This document shows, piece after piece, positions 1 through 10,983 of a DNA stretch of 64,000 nt. The notes beneath the pieces were generated by a model that did no database searches, was not told the origin of the DNA, and saw only the letters and a list, made by a program, of their open reading frames with translations. Positions within the stretch are counted from its first letter, which is position 1, and every line of letters starts with the position of its first letter. Position numbers and translations under genes: made by a program. This DNA is from Pseudogymnoascus destructans (Eukaryota > Ascomycota > Leotiomycetes > Thelebolales > Thelebolaceae): the NCBI RefSeq assembly GCF_001641265.1, contig NW_020167537.1, positions 372,001 to 436,000 of the forward strand, read 5' to 3'.

Positions 1-303
1 TAGACCTATCGTTCATGTTCCTAGGCCTCTAGTTCGTAGAAATATGCCATGTGGTAGTATTGGCCCACCCCCTTAAGGAGGAGATTTTCTTAATTACTTG
101 TTCAATGAGTGTCCAAATGATATGCCATGATGTATGTAGCATAAACAGATGTAGTAGAAGAGTTTGAAGCAATCGTTGAGTAGTATTGCTCTTGTTGTTG
201 GTGTGATAAGCCAAGATATGTATGGTGACTTGTAGGTTTGAGGAGGAGATTTCTAAGTTTGTTGAGTTTGATAGCAAACTGAGTGCAACGAATGTCAGAT
301 AAC
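1..303 (-). mobile_element. LTR-B, partial copy
   Basis: This is the terminal part of LTR family B in reverse orientation, running off the left edge of the window. It matches the 5' portion of the full solo LTR at 8751-9583 and of the long copy at 54660-55971, including the stretch that reads on the plus strand as 'gagtgcaacgaatgtcag' near 283-300. The last bases of the LTR (CATACTGACA side) are lost where it abuts LTR-A at about 303, so no target duplication can be read. Confidence 0.7.
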
Positions 304-694
304 AAAAGGCTTTCTAAGTAACATGTTATAGTATTATAAAGAATACTATATTAAGTTGAGCATGAAGCTCCTATCTAAGGAAATACTATCTACTTATATA
401 GTGGCGTCATGCCAAAGGGAACTGTAAGGAACTATAGGAGCTGTACGAGTTCTAACAGTTCTTGTAGTTCCACCCTAAAGGAACTGTAGGAACTGTAGGA
501 ACTGTATGAGTTCTAACAGTTCTTACAGTTCCATCGTATAGGGTGTCATAGGGTCTTATAGTGTGACCCCCTTAGCACTGTAGGAACTGTAGGAACTGTA
601 TAAGTTCTAACATTTCTTACAGTTCCATCCTGCAGGGTGTCGTTGGCCCTATCTCGTGACCCACTCAGCTAATAGCTCTGCTGATAGCCGTAAC
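304..694 (-). mobile_element. LTR-A copy 1 (ACAGTTCC-type U3)
   Basis: Reverse-orientation LTR-A. It ends at 694 with the complement of the family start TGTTACGGCTAT and contains the family TATA block CACTATATAAGTAGATAG (reverse complement near 390-407). The U3 core between about 418 and 640 is a triplicated module rich in GGAACTGT / ACAGTTCC inverted words, as in the copy at 54374. The U5 end is missing where LTR-B abuts it. Confidence 0.75.
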
Positions 695-2700
695 ACCCCA
701 CTACCAAGCACCACCTCTGCTACCACAATGCCTATGAAGCACAATGGCTCGCGATGAGCATTCAAGCCAGGCTCTTTCTAAGCCTATCGCCTAGTCCATC
801 GAAGACACCACTAGCCCCAAGCCCTTTACTGATTGTCCCAACCCCTTTTCTAATGAAACCCTTTTCCCCCATAGCCCCTCTATACAGCAGCCTGTGCGTT
901 AGCTAACTACTAACGACAAGAATACTGAAAGCAGCAGTATGTTAGTAGGCTAGAGGCTTGTCTGCCTTACAGATGACGATGTCTTGGTTGTCTTACAGCT
1001 TTGCCTCTAAGAGCAAGCTGCCTTTGGTCACTACACCGGCAAGATGTTCTAGTGGCTAACAAGCTGCTGCCTCTTCGAATCCTAAGGCAAAGAGCATAAA
1101 ATGCTCTACTAGGTGGTAGCCAAGGCGGTCTGTGATAGGCGAGAGTTCCTAGCTCTCCTTCTAAGCAGAGAGCATGATAACTAGTCTTTGATGACAGATG
1201 CCTTAGAAAGCTAGATCGCTGTCTAAGACTCCTGTCTTATAGTCTAGAAGGCTCGACTTGATGCCTAAGGTGCTGCGAACGCCAAGACTAAGGCATCTAT
1301 AGCATGGTGGCAGTCTTCTCTTGCACTTTGGATAGACAAGATGTAGCTCTTACAAGCAGCGACTCGTACTTCCTAAAGAGAAAAAGATGGCAAGGCTAGC
1401 AGCCCCCCCTTAACAACCCTAGACCCTAGAACATCTATGTAATGGTGGGTGCACCAGATATGAGAATCTAGCCACCCAAGGAAGGGATGAATTTACTAAG
1501 ACAACACACTGTCTTAGGAAACAGAGCCAAAGGGTCATAGCTTAGACTATTCCACAATGCAGCAATCAGGTGTATGATGTAATGGAGTGGTTTAGACAAG
1601 TTGTAACAAATGTTGAGTCTGAGAACTCAGGGATAAGTCAGAGGTTAGCACCTCACTGACTTTTCAGAAACAAGGAGTAACAAGATGAATGCTTGGAAGC
1701 TTGGAAAAGACGTGGAAGTATGTGATAGTCGATTTACTGTATTGTCTGCTTGCCCTTTCTTAAGGAAAGGGCAATCCTATTTATGCTAAAGGAGTGTAGT
1801 TCTCTCATTTTCCAAGACTTTCCATGACTAACCAGGCTTGGTAACTGTAGTCGACGTAAGAGAATCCCATAGAACCATCTCTTAGGTTCGTAGCCTATAG
1901 GAAGTAAAAGGAGGTCCAAGGTCAGAGTACCCCTATAGACAAATTATGTCATAGACAAATTATGTCATAGACAAATTATGTCATAGACAAATTATGTCAT
2001 AACTTAACCAATCTTGTGGGTAACTAAAGAGCGATGACATGTAATGAATCATAGAGGTTCGTAGGAGCTTTGAGAGCTATTGTTCATGCTCCTAGGCCTC
2101 TAGTTGGTAGAGATATGTCATGTGGTAGTATGAGTGATGTCATGTAATGAATCATAGAGGGTTGTAGAGATATGCTATGTGGTAATATCGGCCCAGTAAC
2201 TAAGGAGCGATGACGTGTAATGAATCATAGATGGTTGTAGCAATCGTTGAGTAGTATTGCTCTTGTTGTTAGTGTGATAAGCCAAAATATGTATAGTGAC
2301 TTGTAGGTTTGAGGAGAAGATTTCCAAGTTTTCTCTTGAGTTTGATAGCAAACTGAGTGCAACAAATGTCAGTATGACAGTCTAACTCTACAACCCTGCC
2401 CCCTACAACCCATCGCCGTCATGTCTTACAACGCTAATGAGGGCACGCTGCATCCGCCGCCCCTAGCATGCCTCTAGACCTAGAGGACCCTATTGCTATA
2501 GGGCTTAGACACCTTATAAGCATCATCAAAACCATCGCTAGTCGGATAGGCAGACTACAAAGGGAGGAAGGGAGGGAGGAGTTAGATGCAGTCATTAAGA
2601 GGCAGCTTAAGGACCTAGAGTCTAATTAGCGCTGTCGACCAAAATGTGGCAACAATGCTTACTATAATGGTTGACTAAAGGCATAGCCATTAAAGGGGGG
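695..2700 (+). pseudogene. Harbinger-associated Myb-like ORF, relic copy 1 (split by LTR-B)
   Basis: A degenerate coding strip begins around the ATG at 751, whose frame continues for many codons interrupted mainly by TAG codons. It resumes after the LTR-B insertion (1438-2379) and ends near 2690. It is homologous to 60042-60715: both share the 'GKEHK' segment, the 'SLAL..DKM' segment and the C-terminal 'DPIAIGL.H' and 'EDLES' words. Together with the DDE relic on the opposite strand just downstream this is the usual two-ORF layout of PIF/Harbinger elements (Myb/SANT-like protein plus transposase). The Myb-like assignment rests on that layout and not on a clear motif. It is non-functional. Confidence 0.5.
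1438..2379 (-). mobile_element. LTR-B solo LTR, copy 2
   Basis: A 942-bp LTR in reverse orientation, starting TGTAATGGTGGGTGCACC and ending GTCAGTATGACA. The flanking 5-mers are ATCTA (1433-1437) and GTCTA (2380-2384), a target duplication with one A/G transition. Around 1937-2000 a 16-bp unit (TAGACAAATTATGTCA) is repeated four times; the copy at 21648 has three. It interrupts the Harbinger Myb-like relic. Confidence 0.85.
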
Positions 2701-2880
2701 GTGGGGGAGGATGAGGCGATAGAGATAAGGGGAGGAGGGGTGATATACATACCTTATAATTAAAGATATGACTCTACTGTAGGTGGAGTCAAACCAAACT
2801 GATTCCTCTGTGTCTGCCGTTAGATGCATGTTTGTATGTTTATAAGAAGAACAGCAGCTATAAAGTAAGCTACAACTAGC
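2700..2880. other. G-rich spacer of Harbinger relic 1
   Basis: Purine-rich, non-coding DNA (runs such as ggggggtgggggagg near 2694-2708) lies between the two converging relic ORFs. It occupies the position where Harbinger copy 2 carries the 12-bp tandem array at 60766-60905. Confidence 0.4.
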
Positions 2881-3110
2881 TGTACCCTAGTGCATAGCCC
2901 CTTCCTAAATGCTATATATGTCCATGTCATTTAGACATGTCCAAACGACCTCTCAACTTCAATTCGAACAGAGGACAAAGCAGCATTCCATTTCTGCTCA
3001 TCCTCCTGAAGCGCAAATTACCTAAGCGGATGCTCAAAAGGGGAGGCGCTTCCAAAGGCAGCTGTGTATGCTAGGTCACCAAAAACATAAAGAGTCTCAC
3101 AGCCCTCCAT
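2880..3110 (-). pseudogene. PIF/Harbinger transposase (DDE_Tnp_4) C-terminal relic, copy 1
   Basis: The minus-strand translation from about 3105 down to 2880 reads CETLYVFGDLAYTAAFG and then NAALSSVRIEVERSFGHV before a stop. The 'SSVRIEVER.FG' word is typical of the last conserved block of Harbinger/PIF DDE transposases. In-frame stops and truncation upstream show it is dead. The same blocks occur in copy 2 at 60940-61620. Confidence 0.65.
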
Positions 3111-3194
3111 TACCTATAGATAGTTAGTATAGTTATGAGCATAAGAGGGGACTTAAAAGTCACATTATCATACAACCCTTCATTGCCAATGCAC

Positions 3195-3345
3195 TAGGCA
3201 AGACCAACGACGCGATATCTCTGCCAAACTTAAGAAGTTGACCGACCTAGAAGAGAGGGTGCTGCTTAATCAGATACTCGACCTAGATTTGCAAGGATTT
3301 TAGCCTTGGCTTGAAGATGTTCAAGAAATGGCCGATCGCCTTCGT
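3195..3345 (+). pseudogene. pogo-P2-type transposase fragment
   Basis: About 50 codons match the N-terminal DNA-binding region of the pogo-P2 transposase at 25850, including DISA..KKLT.LEE and QILDLDLQGF followed by a TAG. Both ends are truncated: it starts in mid-domain and stops where a hAT fragment begins on the other strand. It is a fossil fragment. Confidence 0.6.
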
Positions 3346-3544
3346 GTAAGACAGGCATATCGAGGGACATTGAAACCACCTGAATACCCATAGCAGATGC
3401 TTGTACTTTCAATGCATCTTTCCATGCTCGACGGTTCCGGAAGACATAGATATGCCGGCGTAGTTTTATAAGAACCGTTGCCACTTCTTCTTTATTAGGA
3501 ACAAAGCCTTGAGTATGAGCTAAGCCTTGCTTAAGCCTATACAA
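3346..3544 (-). pseudogene. hAT transposase fragment
   Basis: The minus-strand frame contains LRRHIYVFRNRRAWKDAL, which also occurs in degenerate form in the hAT-2 relic near 48900-48960 as LGRHIYVFRN. This region normally precedes the 'RWNST' block of hAT transposases. It is only about 65 codons long, bounded by pogo fragments on both sides. Confidence 0.5.
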
Positions 3545-3829
3545 TTCCGTTTGTTCCGATGGTACAGCCTTTAATCATTTGCTTCCTCACTAAAGATAGA
3601 GGTCGGATTTCAGTAATAAAGGCATTAGAACAGATTGGCAAGGATATCTCGCAAGAGAAAGTCGCAAAGAGTACCCAACATTTACTAGATGGCTGGGTGT
3701 CAAAGTAGCATACAATTTTTTTTTTTTTACATATATTCCTCAGATTTCCGTGAACCTCCACATAAGGATATCCTCGTTATAAGGATGCCACGCCCGGTCC
3801 TAGGGCATCCTTATATCCAGGTTCAACTG
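3545..3829 (+). mobile_element. pogo-P4 (Tigger-like) terminal fragment
   Basis: This is the transposase 3' end and terminal inverted repeat of family P4. The plus frame contains the C-terminal words RISVIKALEQIGKDISQEKV and LLDGWVSK followed by a stop. The DNA then runs through an AT stretch to the terminus, whose complement is CAGTTGAACCTGGATATAAG. A TA dinucleotide flanks it at 3830-3831. The same end occurs at 20628 and 49103. Confidence 0.7.
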
Positions 3830-3831
3830 TA

Positions 3832-4727
3832 CTTGACTGGCTCTGTCCATATCAGCCTACGGTGGTGATGATGTTCCACATGCTCTCTCGCCACACGCAT
3901 GACATTCTGCGCATTATTTTCTTTTCTCAGGGTCTTCAAAACTTGTGGCCATGTTCTTTCTTCATGGAACTTTTCCCCAACCGCTCCAAAATTTGAAGAG
4001 ACTCCAGTGGTCGCGATTAAGCAGGGGGGAACGGCTGAAACGGCAAGTAGTGGCGTCATTTAAATGATCAACAACATGATCAATCGAAATCTTTTCCTTG
4101 TCGCTCACTGGTCTCCTTGGGGAGAAATGGTTAAGGAATACTTAATAAAAACTTTGTAGACTTGGCAAAAAAATATTTGAGACACCTAAAGCATATAGAC
4201 ACAGAGATAGATGTTAAGATATACATTGTAACTACAATAACAGCTGAAATTGGCATCAGGTTCGTACTTCTCTTAAGAGAAGAAGGGGCTTCCAGAAGCT
4301 CGCCAGAAATTTGAAAGCCAAACCCCGGGTATAGGTTAACGCCAATCTGGAACTTCAATTTTTAGCCAAGTGCTTGAGATATTCACATGACTGTCATGCT
4401 ATTTCCTTGATGTTTGGCACATATCATTTTTTATCTGCCCGTGCTTGCTCTATCGTAGTCTTATAGTACTTTGCCTATTTCTTCAACCCCTTGATAGTCT
4501 GGCGTCTCAAGCTTTAGATGCAGCCTCCTATTTACAGGCACGTACACCTACATGCAATCCTGGTAGGATAAGCATTACATGAATAGAAATACGATCCATG
4601 ACATCCTTTGCCACTGCAAGCATCTCTGCAAGGAGTAATACATTGATCGTAGTTATAGCACGGCACCACAGTATCGATAAGAGCACATGAACTTAAGTGG
4701 ATGCTAGCCAATCTGCTGTCCAGTGTG
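3832..4727. other. Unassigned DNA with two short minus-strand reading frames
   Basis: I recognise no gene here. An open frame of about 75 codons on the minus strand (3823-4059; GVSSNFGAVGEKFHEERTWP and a His run) looks protein-like. A second frame (4131-4358) includes one hydrophobic stretch that could be a membrane segment. Neither has a convincing start, intron or partner. They may be fragments of host genes or unrecognised transposon pieces. Confidence 0.3.
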
Positions 4728-5106
4728 TGTAACGCTGAGTTCTAAACGATATAAGGCACAGAGGTTTCTTGCGTAAGGTTGACTTGACAGAGGAGGCAGG
4801 GGATTAGACACAAAGGCTTTCCAAGTAACATGTTACAGTATTGTAAAGAATACTATATTGAGTTGAGCATGAAGCTCCTATCTAAGGAAATACTATGTAC
4901 TTATATAGTGGTGTCATGCCAAAGGGATATCTGTGGATAATATGGATAACATAATATCCATGATATCCAATGTTATCCATCACCTGATATTCCGTGGATC
5001 CCTGTGGATAACATGGATAACATAATATCCAAGATATCCAATGTTATCCATCACGTGAGGTTGCAGCTCTAAGCGCTAGCCATAGCACTAGCACTTAGCT
5101 GTAACA
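4728..5106 (-). mobile_element. LTR-A solo LTR, copy 2 (ATCC-type U3)
   Basis: A 379-bp LTR in reverse orientation, starting TGTAACGCTGAGTTC and ending GCTGTAACA, flanked by the perfect 5-bp duplication GTGTG (4723-4727 and 5107-5111). Its U3 core (about 4920-5060) is a duplicated module rich in GGATAACAT / ATGTTATCC inverted words, as in the copy at 47925. The TATA block lies at about 4890-4915 on the minus strand. Confidence 0.9.
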
Positions 5107-5111
5107 GTGTG

Positions 5112-5782
5112 CTCCGGTACCCTCGATTGCTTCTAACAGTGCTCCCTTTGATTTGACTGCCACCCCTAGGATACATATAGTTATAATCAGTTTCATACTT
5201 ATGGTTGTATGCGAGGGCGATGGTGTGGTAATGTGTGGTAGTGAATGTATTGATGCGTGATTAGCATGTTTGGTGTAAGAGATTGGGGGACGAAGAGGGT
5301 ACTTATAAACTGACTCTTGCTATGATGAAAAACTAGATGAAAGGCCAGCTTGATATAAAACGTAATTTTTACACGTCATTATAGTTATACGTCATTGTAT
5401 TAGCACTATTGACCATTTGCAGTGGTAATTCGGTATGATCATGACAATCAGAGTTCCCTTTCGAGCAACTTGCAAAACTCATAGAACTTTGGACATGTTG
5501 CAAGATTGATGACCTCACAATCATGCCAAATGGAGCAACATTTTCATTCCTCTTGATTGGCTTCAGCCACCATATAGTACAGCATCCCAGTTTTTATCTC
5601 GTGGAATGACATTCAATTGCCGTGGAAGCAAGCCCTATCCACAGGATGTGAAACACATATCCAACTAGGTACTTGCATCATAAGGAATAAGCTGTCTAAG
5701 AGACATCCTGTCATCGGCGTCTTAAGGTCACGTGCAACACTCTAGAACTGGGATGTGTTATATGCTGTCCATAGTAGTAGTG
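5112..5782. other. Intergenic DNA, nothing recognised
   Basis: AT-rich DNA between LTR-A copy 2 and the pogo-P3 element. I see no extended open frame, RNA gene or terminal repeats in it. Confidence 0.4.
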
Positions 5783-5784
5783 TA

Positions 5785-7635
5785 CAGTAAAGCACCGATA
5801 TAATGATTCTCGATTAAGTGATAACTTCATTATTGCAATATTTTTTCCTGGTCCGAACCTCACCACCATACAAATATCGATACTCACGATTTCGCAGCTT
5901 CCTTTCCTAAATATCGCTTTATCCGTGTTAACATTGCTCTCGTTGCTCTATTTAGGCCTCAAAATGACGAAACGATTTGCAATAACTATTGAGCAACGCC
6001 GCGCTCTATGTAACTGGGCACATCAATAACACCCGAAGCCTTCTGAAAAATAAATGTATCAAATGGTTCTCTCAAAACTATGGCCATAAACTTAGTCAGC
6101 TGACAGTTTCTGAGTCTTTAAGCTCGCATTTCAAAGATCTAGACAAAGCTATACAACTGACAGGATCATGACTACAAGTTGGACAGTGGCCAGAAGTAGA
6201 GCAACTCCTTATTATGGCAGCAACGAATTCAATCACGTGGAGGTTTTACAAGTGGTGATATACTACAAGAAAAGGCTCAAGAGATTTGGCAACAACTACC
6301 AAATGACGATAATCTACCATGCCCAGACTTCTTAACTGGCTGGCTCCATCGATTTAAAGCACGGTATCACATCAAGGTTCATACAAAACACGGTGAAGGA
6401 GGCTCTTGTCCAGAAACAGCAGAGGAGGAAATGAAGGCTCTACAAACTATTGCTGGTGAATTCAAAGAGGAGGATATTTATAATATGGACGAGACAGGCC
6501 TATATTGGAAGATGATGCCCTCTCGAGGGCTTGCAACACAAACACTTCCTGGATTAAAGAAGGAGAAGACTTGAATTAGCCTTGTATTTTGTGTTAATGC
6601 TTCTGGAACTGATTGTCTGCCTGTTTGGATGATTGGACAATATAAGCAGCCACGTGCACTTCGAAACATCAACATATCATCAATGGGAGGGCAATGGCGT
6701 GCGAGCTAGAAGGCTTGGATGAATAAAACAATTATGGGCGAATGGCTATCAACATATTGGAACGACTCAAGAAGTTCTTCTTACAATGGATAACTTCTCA
6801 GCTCATAACACTGCTCTTGAGCTTTGTCCCCCTCCTACAAACATACGTATTTGTTAGCTTCCTGCGAATAGTACTAGTCGATTCCAGCCCCTTGATCAAG
6901 GCATTATTCAATCATTCAAATGCCATTATCGACGACAGTGGCTCGATGCTTTTACTTCAGATCAAAATCCACTTACATCAATGAATCTACACTTTGCAGT
7001 CTGATTGCTCTTCCAATTCCAGTTACTCCTCCAGATATCAACGAACTCTATGAACAAGTTATATTATACGGAGCTGGAATCATTATGTTACAAATACAAT
7101 CTATAACGGTTTTCGAAAATCTACGCTTGTTAGCATTCCAATTACTCTTCCAATTCCAATTACTCCTCCAGATATCAACGAACTCTACGAACAAGTTATA
7201 CAAGCTGGCAATATTCACGACGTCATGGCAATCTCTAACTTTCTAAACCCAAGCGATGAAGAAGAGGATATACAAGATGGGATACTAAGCCAGGACAAAG
7301 TCCTACAGGAGGTTATTGATGAGCATTTAGGTCTTCAGCAAACTCAAGATGATGATGAAGAAGAGTTGCAATTAGAGCGTTCTTTACATTCTGTGAAGAG
7401 TGCTTGTCAAGCACTACAGGTTCTGATTGAGTTTACTGAAGAACAAGAGGCTCTTCAATCAGACTATTTACGAGGCCTTGAGCATTTAGAATTTGCTCTT
7501 GAGGCATTAGATCAAGAGTCACGGGTGCAGAGTACGTTAGATAGTTGGATTACATAAGAATCAATATAGCGATATTATCATTATAACGATATATTCTGCT
7601 GGCAGCAAATGCATCGTTATATCAGTGCTTTACTG
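5785..7635 (+). mobile_element. pogo-P3 DNA transposon (1,851 bp, decayed)
   Basis: A Tc1/mariner-superfamily element with 23-bp terminal inverted repeats: the left end is CAGTAAAGCACCGATATAA, and the right end, read as its complement, is CAGTAAAGCACTGATATAA. It is flanked by TA on both sides (5783-5784 and 7636-7637). The single transposase gene inside is broken. An internal block near 7003-7064 is repeated near 7140-7201. Confidence 0.85.
5964..7557 (+). pseudogene. Pogo/Tigger-type DDE transposase of P3 (pseudogene)
   Basis: The start MTKRFAITIEQRRALC, with a CENP-B-like N terminus, opens at the ATG at 5964. The middle third reads in one frame through the first catalytic block (DIYNMDETGLYWKMMPSRG) and an INISSMGGQW segment. 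The second Asp block (MDNFSAHNTALELCPPPTN) and the third Asp block (RFQPLDQGIIQSFK) lie in other frames. So the DDE_1 triad can be traced but is disrupted by stops and frameshifts. The last 110 codons (7225-7557) are still open and acidic, ending in a TLDSWIT tail that resembles other pogo C termini. It is non-functional. Confidence 0.8.
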
Positions 7636-7637
7636 TA

Positions 7638-8147
7638 TGTATCTAATCGTCGGCTAAATTTAAAACATTAAACTTTCGGATCTGATGTACAAGTGACGTG
7701 GGATCCTTGATCACTTAATTTGGAAGTACTAACACATATGGTGACGTCGCATGACACAGCACTCCCTGGTCACCACAAGGCTGAAATGGTGAGGCTCGGA
7801 AACCCAGATCAAAGTGTTATATGCACGGAAGAAGATTCATACGAAGATAGTAAAGGAGCAAGAGAGAGAAGAAGCAAGAGAGAGAAGAGAGAGAACCTTG
7901 AGTATAAGCTGCAGCTCTGTTTAAAGGGCGCAAAGAGCTCGTGGTGGTGCTGTAGGTCGAGGGGTACTATTATACTTCGAATTGACGCCCTCCATCCCCA
8001 ATTAGACGCAACGGCGATGACGAGATCGTAGTTTTCAGAGTAGCTAGGGTTTGGACTGAGTGGTCACACAATATCACTGACACAAAAATACAGGAATTTT
8101 CAATGGATTCACAAATTTAGAATCAATTGAATTTAAGTACTAGTACG
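7638..8147. other. Intergenic DNA between P3 and Tc1-T
   Basis: No element or gene is recognised. It contains a purine-rich AGAGAGAG/AAGAGAGAG stretch near 7858-7893. A 103-codon open frame (7720-8031) crosses this low-complexity region and is not convincing as a gene. Confidence 0.35.
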
Positions 8148-8239
8148 TACAGTACTAGACCACTGCTATTAACCGAATTCCAATTTGACGCATAAATTGC
8201 GTGGCGTAACCCACCCCTCCTTGTTCAACAACCATAATT

Positions 8240-10174
8240 ATGCCACCAACTCGGAGGGCTTTGGCTCCAATTGATGGGAATCGACAGCCTGGTGGCCAAT
8301 TAAGCCCATACCAATGAGGGCAGATTATTGGGAGGCAGTCAGAGGGTGCAACACCTACTAAGATTGCACACGACCTAAACCTTGACCGAAGCACCGTACG
8401 ATATACAATTGCAGTTGACTCAATACGCACCAAAGGCAAGAGCGTACCCCGTACACCATGGGGAAAGTCATATACAGAAGCAGAGCAACGCCTTATACTC
8501 TGCCATGTACGCTAAACCCAAAGGATACATACCAAGAAGTAAAGGATGCTTGTAATGTTGCTTGCTCAACATCAACTATAAAGAGGATACTACAAGAAGC
8601 AGGCATAGGCAATTGGCGTGCAAAGTGTCGCCCTTTCCTACTGCCAATACATGCAGCTAAACGGCTTGCATGGTGTTTAGCATGGAGGAATTGGACAGCA
8701 GAGGATTGGGGTCAAGTTGTGTGGAGTGATGAGTGCTCTGTTGAGTGGGGTGTCATACTGACATTCGTTGCACTCAGTTTGCTATCAAACTCAAGAGCAA
8801 ACTTGGAAATCTTCTCCTCAAACCTACAAGTCACTATACATATTTTGGCTTATCACACCAACAACAAGAGCAATACTACTCAACGATTGCTACAACCATC
8901 TATGATTCATTACACGTCATCGCTCCTTAGTTACTGGGCCGATATTACCACATAGCATATCTCTACAACCCTCTATGATTCATTACACGTCATCACTCCT
9001 TAGTTACCCACAAGATTGGTTAAGTTATGACATAATTTGTCTATAGGTACTCTGACCTTGGACCTCCTTTTCACTTCCTATAGGCTAGGAACCCAAGAGA
9101 TGGTTCTATGGGATTCTCTTACATTCGCTACATGATTAGCAAGCTAGTTGTGGGTCGCACTTGATTTCTAATACATTTACCAAGCCTGGTTAGTCATGGA
9201 AAGTCATGGAAAATGAGAGAACTACACTCCTTTGGCATAAATAGGATTGCCCTTTCCTTAAGAAAGGGCAAGCAGACAATACAGTAAATCGACTATCACA
9301 TACCTCCACGTCTTTTCCAAGCTTCCAAGCATTGATCTTGTTATTCTCTGTTTTTGAAAAGTCAGTGAGGTGCTAACCTCTGACTTACCCCTGAGTTCTC
9401 AGACTCAACATTTGTTGCAACTTGTCTAAACCACTTCACCACATCATACACCTGATTGTTGCGTTGTGGAATAGTCTAAGCTACAACCCTTTGGCTCTGT
9501 TTCCTAAGACAGTGTGTTGTCTTAGTAAAATCATCCCTTTCTTGGGTGGCTAGATTCTCACATCTGGTGCACCCACCATTACATGGGGGCGGGGTAACAG
9601 GAGCGAGTGGTGTTTCCGCACACCTCAGAAGTGGCAGCGGGAGATGATCCAAACCTACAGTACAAAGAAAAACATGGAGATCATGGTTTGGGGGGCCTTT
9701 TGGGCAGAAGGCCGGAGCAATTTATACCTTATGGACCGTGACTTTGAGTCAAAGAAGTTTGGATATACTGCAAACTCATACCTTGAGGTTCTAGAAGCAG
9801 AACTCCTCCCTATTTTTGAGTCTTGACTCTAGCTACTCATTTATGCAAGATAATGCTCCTATCCATACTGCGGGTATGGTTACAGACTTTCTTGAGGAGC
9901 ATATGATTACTACACTCTATGGGTGGCTGCCCTACTCACCCGACCTCAACCCAATTGAGCACATTTGGTGGCACTTGAAAACCCGGGTGTGTGAGATGTT
10001 CCCTGAAATTGCAAAGGATAAATCAAACTCAGAACATGCAAGACAGCGTCTAGAATCATGTTTGCAAACAGCTGGGACACATTAGACAAGTCATTGTTCG
10101 ATAAATTGTATAAGAGTATGCCGAGTAGAATTGAGGCGTGCATTCAAGCAGACGGGTGGCAGACAAAATACTAG
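8240..10174 (+). pseudogene. Tc1-like DDE transposase (pseudogene, interrupted by LTR-B)
   Basis: The ATG at 8240 opens a frame with an N-terminal helix-turn-helix region (ATPTKIAHDLNLDRSTVRYT). The catalytic blocks follow: VWSDECSVEWG (first Asp) before the LTR, FMQDNAPIHTAG (second Asp) and YSPDLNPIEHIWWHLK (Glu) after it. This DD34E arrangement is typical of Tc1. Besides the LTR insertion at 8751, comparison with copy 2 shows a 2-nt loss near 9822 and a 1-nt loss near 10072 that shift the frame. A premature stop also falls after the eighteenth or so codon of the N-terminal region. It cannot make active enzyme. Confidence 0.85.
8751..9583 (+). mobile_element. LTR-B solo LTR, copy 3 (reference copy)
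   Basis: An 833-bp LTR beginning TGTCATACTGACATTC and ending CACCCACCATTACA. The 5-bp duplication TGGGG is perfect on both sides (8746-8750 and 9584-9588). It sits in the first catalytic block of the Tc1-T transposase. It is the cleanest LTR-B in the window and defines the family ends. The related LTR next to the Gypsy-B gag start shows that this family belongs to a Ty3/gypsy element. Confidence 0.92.
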
Positions 10175-10359
10175 AATACTAATTTTTATACTATATACTA
10201 TGGGCTTATTTCGTAGAGCTTTCAATTCTAATTACAATGGATGACTTTTTACATCTATCGCTTTAAAATTGCATATGTTACGAGCAAATTAATTATCTAC
10301 GTTCGGTGGCTTCGCGGGTGGTTTTGCGATTCGGTTAATAGCAGTGGTCGGTGACTGTA

Positions 10360-10610
10360 GTTTGTCTCGTCACGGGGTGCGTCTCTTGACGCAGGGATGC
10401 ACGTTAAGGCATTTATTTATCGGTAAAATGAAAATTATACCCTCTAATTTGACTGTAATGAAAATTGCCAAAAATGTGTTTGTGAACGCTGGAGTTCCTT
10501 TGACTTTGCGACCAAAAATAAATCGGAGAGGGCTTTTTTTATATGTGAGTATGTGTAGACAATAAAATTAGCAAAAATAATGTCAAAAATGTCAAAAAAA
10601 TGTAAAATTC
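10360..10610. other. Intergenic DNA, downstream of tRNA-Arg
   Basis: AT-rich with no gene seen. The stretch just left of the tRNA, read on the minus strand, contains AATTTT and a run of seven T, suitable as RNA polymerase III terminators for the tRNA. Confidence 0.4.
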
Positions 10611-10712
10611 CACTCCAAGAGGGGCTCGAACCCTCAACCTCAAGATTGATTTACGTGACTAGACTAGAGTCATTAGTAGAAGTCTTGCGCGCTACCATTG
10701 CGCCATTGGAGC
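10611..10712 (-). tRNA. tRNA-Arg (anticodon UCU) with an intron
   Basis: The minus strand folds as a cloverleaf. The acceptor stem is GCTCCAA with TTGGAGT, and the D stem is GCGC/GCGC around AATGGTA. The anticodon stem is CAAGA/TCTTG with loop C-T-TCT-A. The T arm is GAGGG-TTCGAGC-CCCTC with the GGTTCGA-type B box. An intron of about 30 nt follows the base 3' of the anticodon, the normal place for nuclear tRNA introns. The first acceptor pair is G-U. Poly-T follows within 20 bases of the 3' end. TCT reads AGA arginine codons. Confidence 0.9.
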
Positions 10713-10983
10713 ATTTCGGATTTCCAGGGATAGGGCAAAATATAACTTATAAAGGTCATAGCATTTTAAGGCCAGTTCTACACAGAGGACCGGTTGGGAA
10801 TGGGTAGGTTGGTACTGATAATTACAGAATAATACTCATCGTTCTACTGTCTGTATCCAAAAGCTAGAATGTAAGTTAGGTTTCCATGTAAATACTGAAA
10901 GATGTGTGTTAATATATATCATTTTATTTCTCAAATTATACGTCAAATAAAATATTACATTTTATATTCATTTCGATATTTAT
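10713..10983. other. Intergenic DNA between tRNA and RING gene
   Basis: AT-rich spacer holding the tRNA upstream region and the 3' side of the RING gene. No gene is seen. Confidence 0.4.

Larger units (their letters stand above)
8150..10357 (+). mobile_element. Tc1-T transposon copy 1, carrying a solo LTR-B
   Basis: A Tc1/mariner element with terminal inverted repeats containing GACCACTGCTATTAACCGAA at both ends, flanked by TA (8148-8149 and 10358-10359). Without the 833-bp LTR-B and its 5-bp duplication it is 1,370 bp, close to the 1,372 bp of copy 2 at 46118-47795 after the same correction. Confidence 0.9.

Noticed and set aside
4131..4358. Short frame with one hydrophobic segment as a membrane protein gene
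   Set aside because: No start context, intron, homologue or neighbour supports it.
4728..5106. Repeated palindromes in LTR-A U3 cores as CRISPR-like or riboswitch-like arrays
   Set aside because: The host is a eukaryote, there are no spacers of constant size, and the repeats lie inside LTRs with target duplications.
7720..8031. 103-codon frame with AGAGAG-rich Arg/Glu stretch as a gene
   Set aside because: The frame follows a purine-rich low-complexity tract and has no other support.
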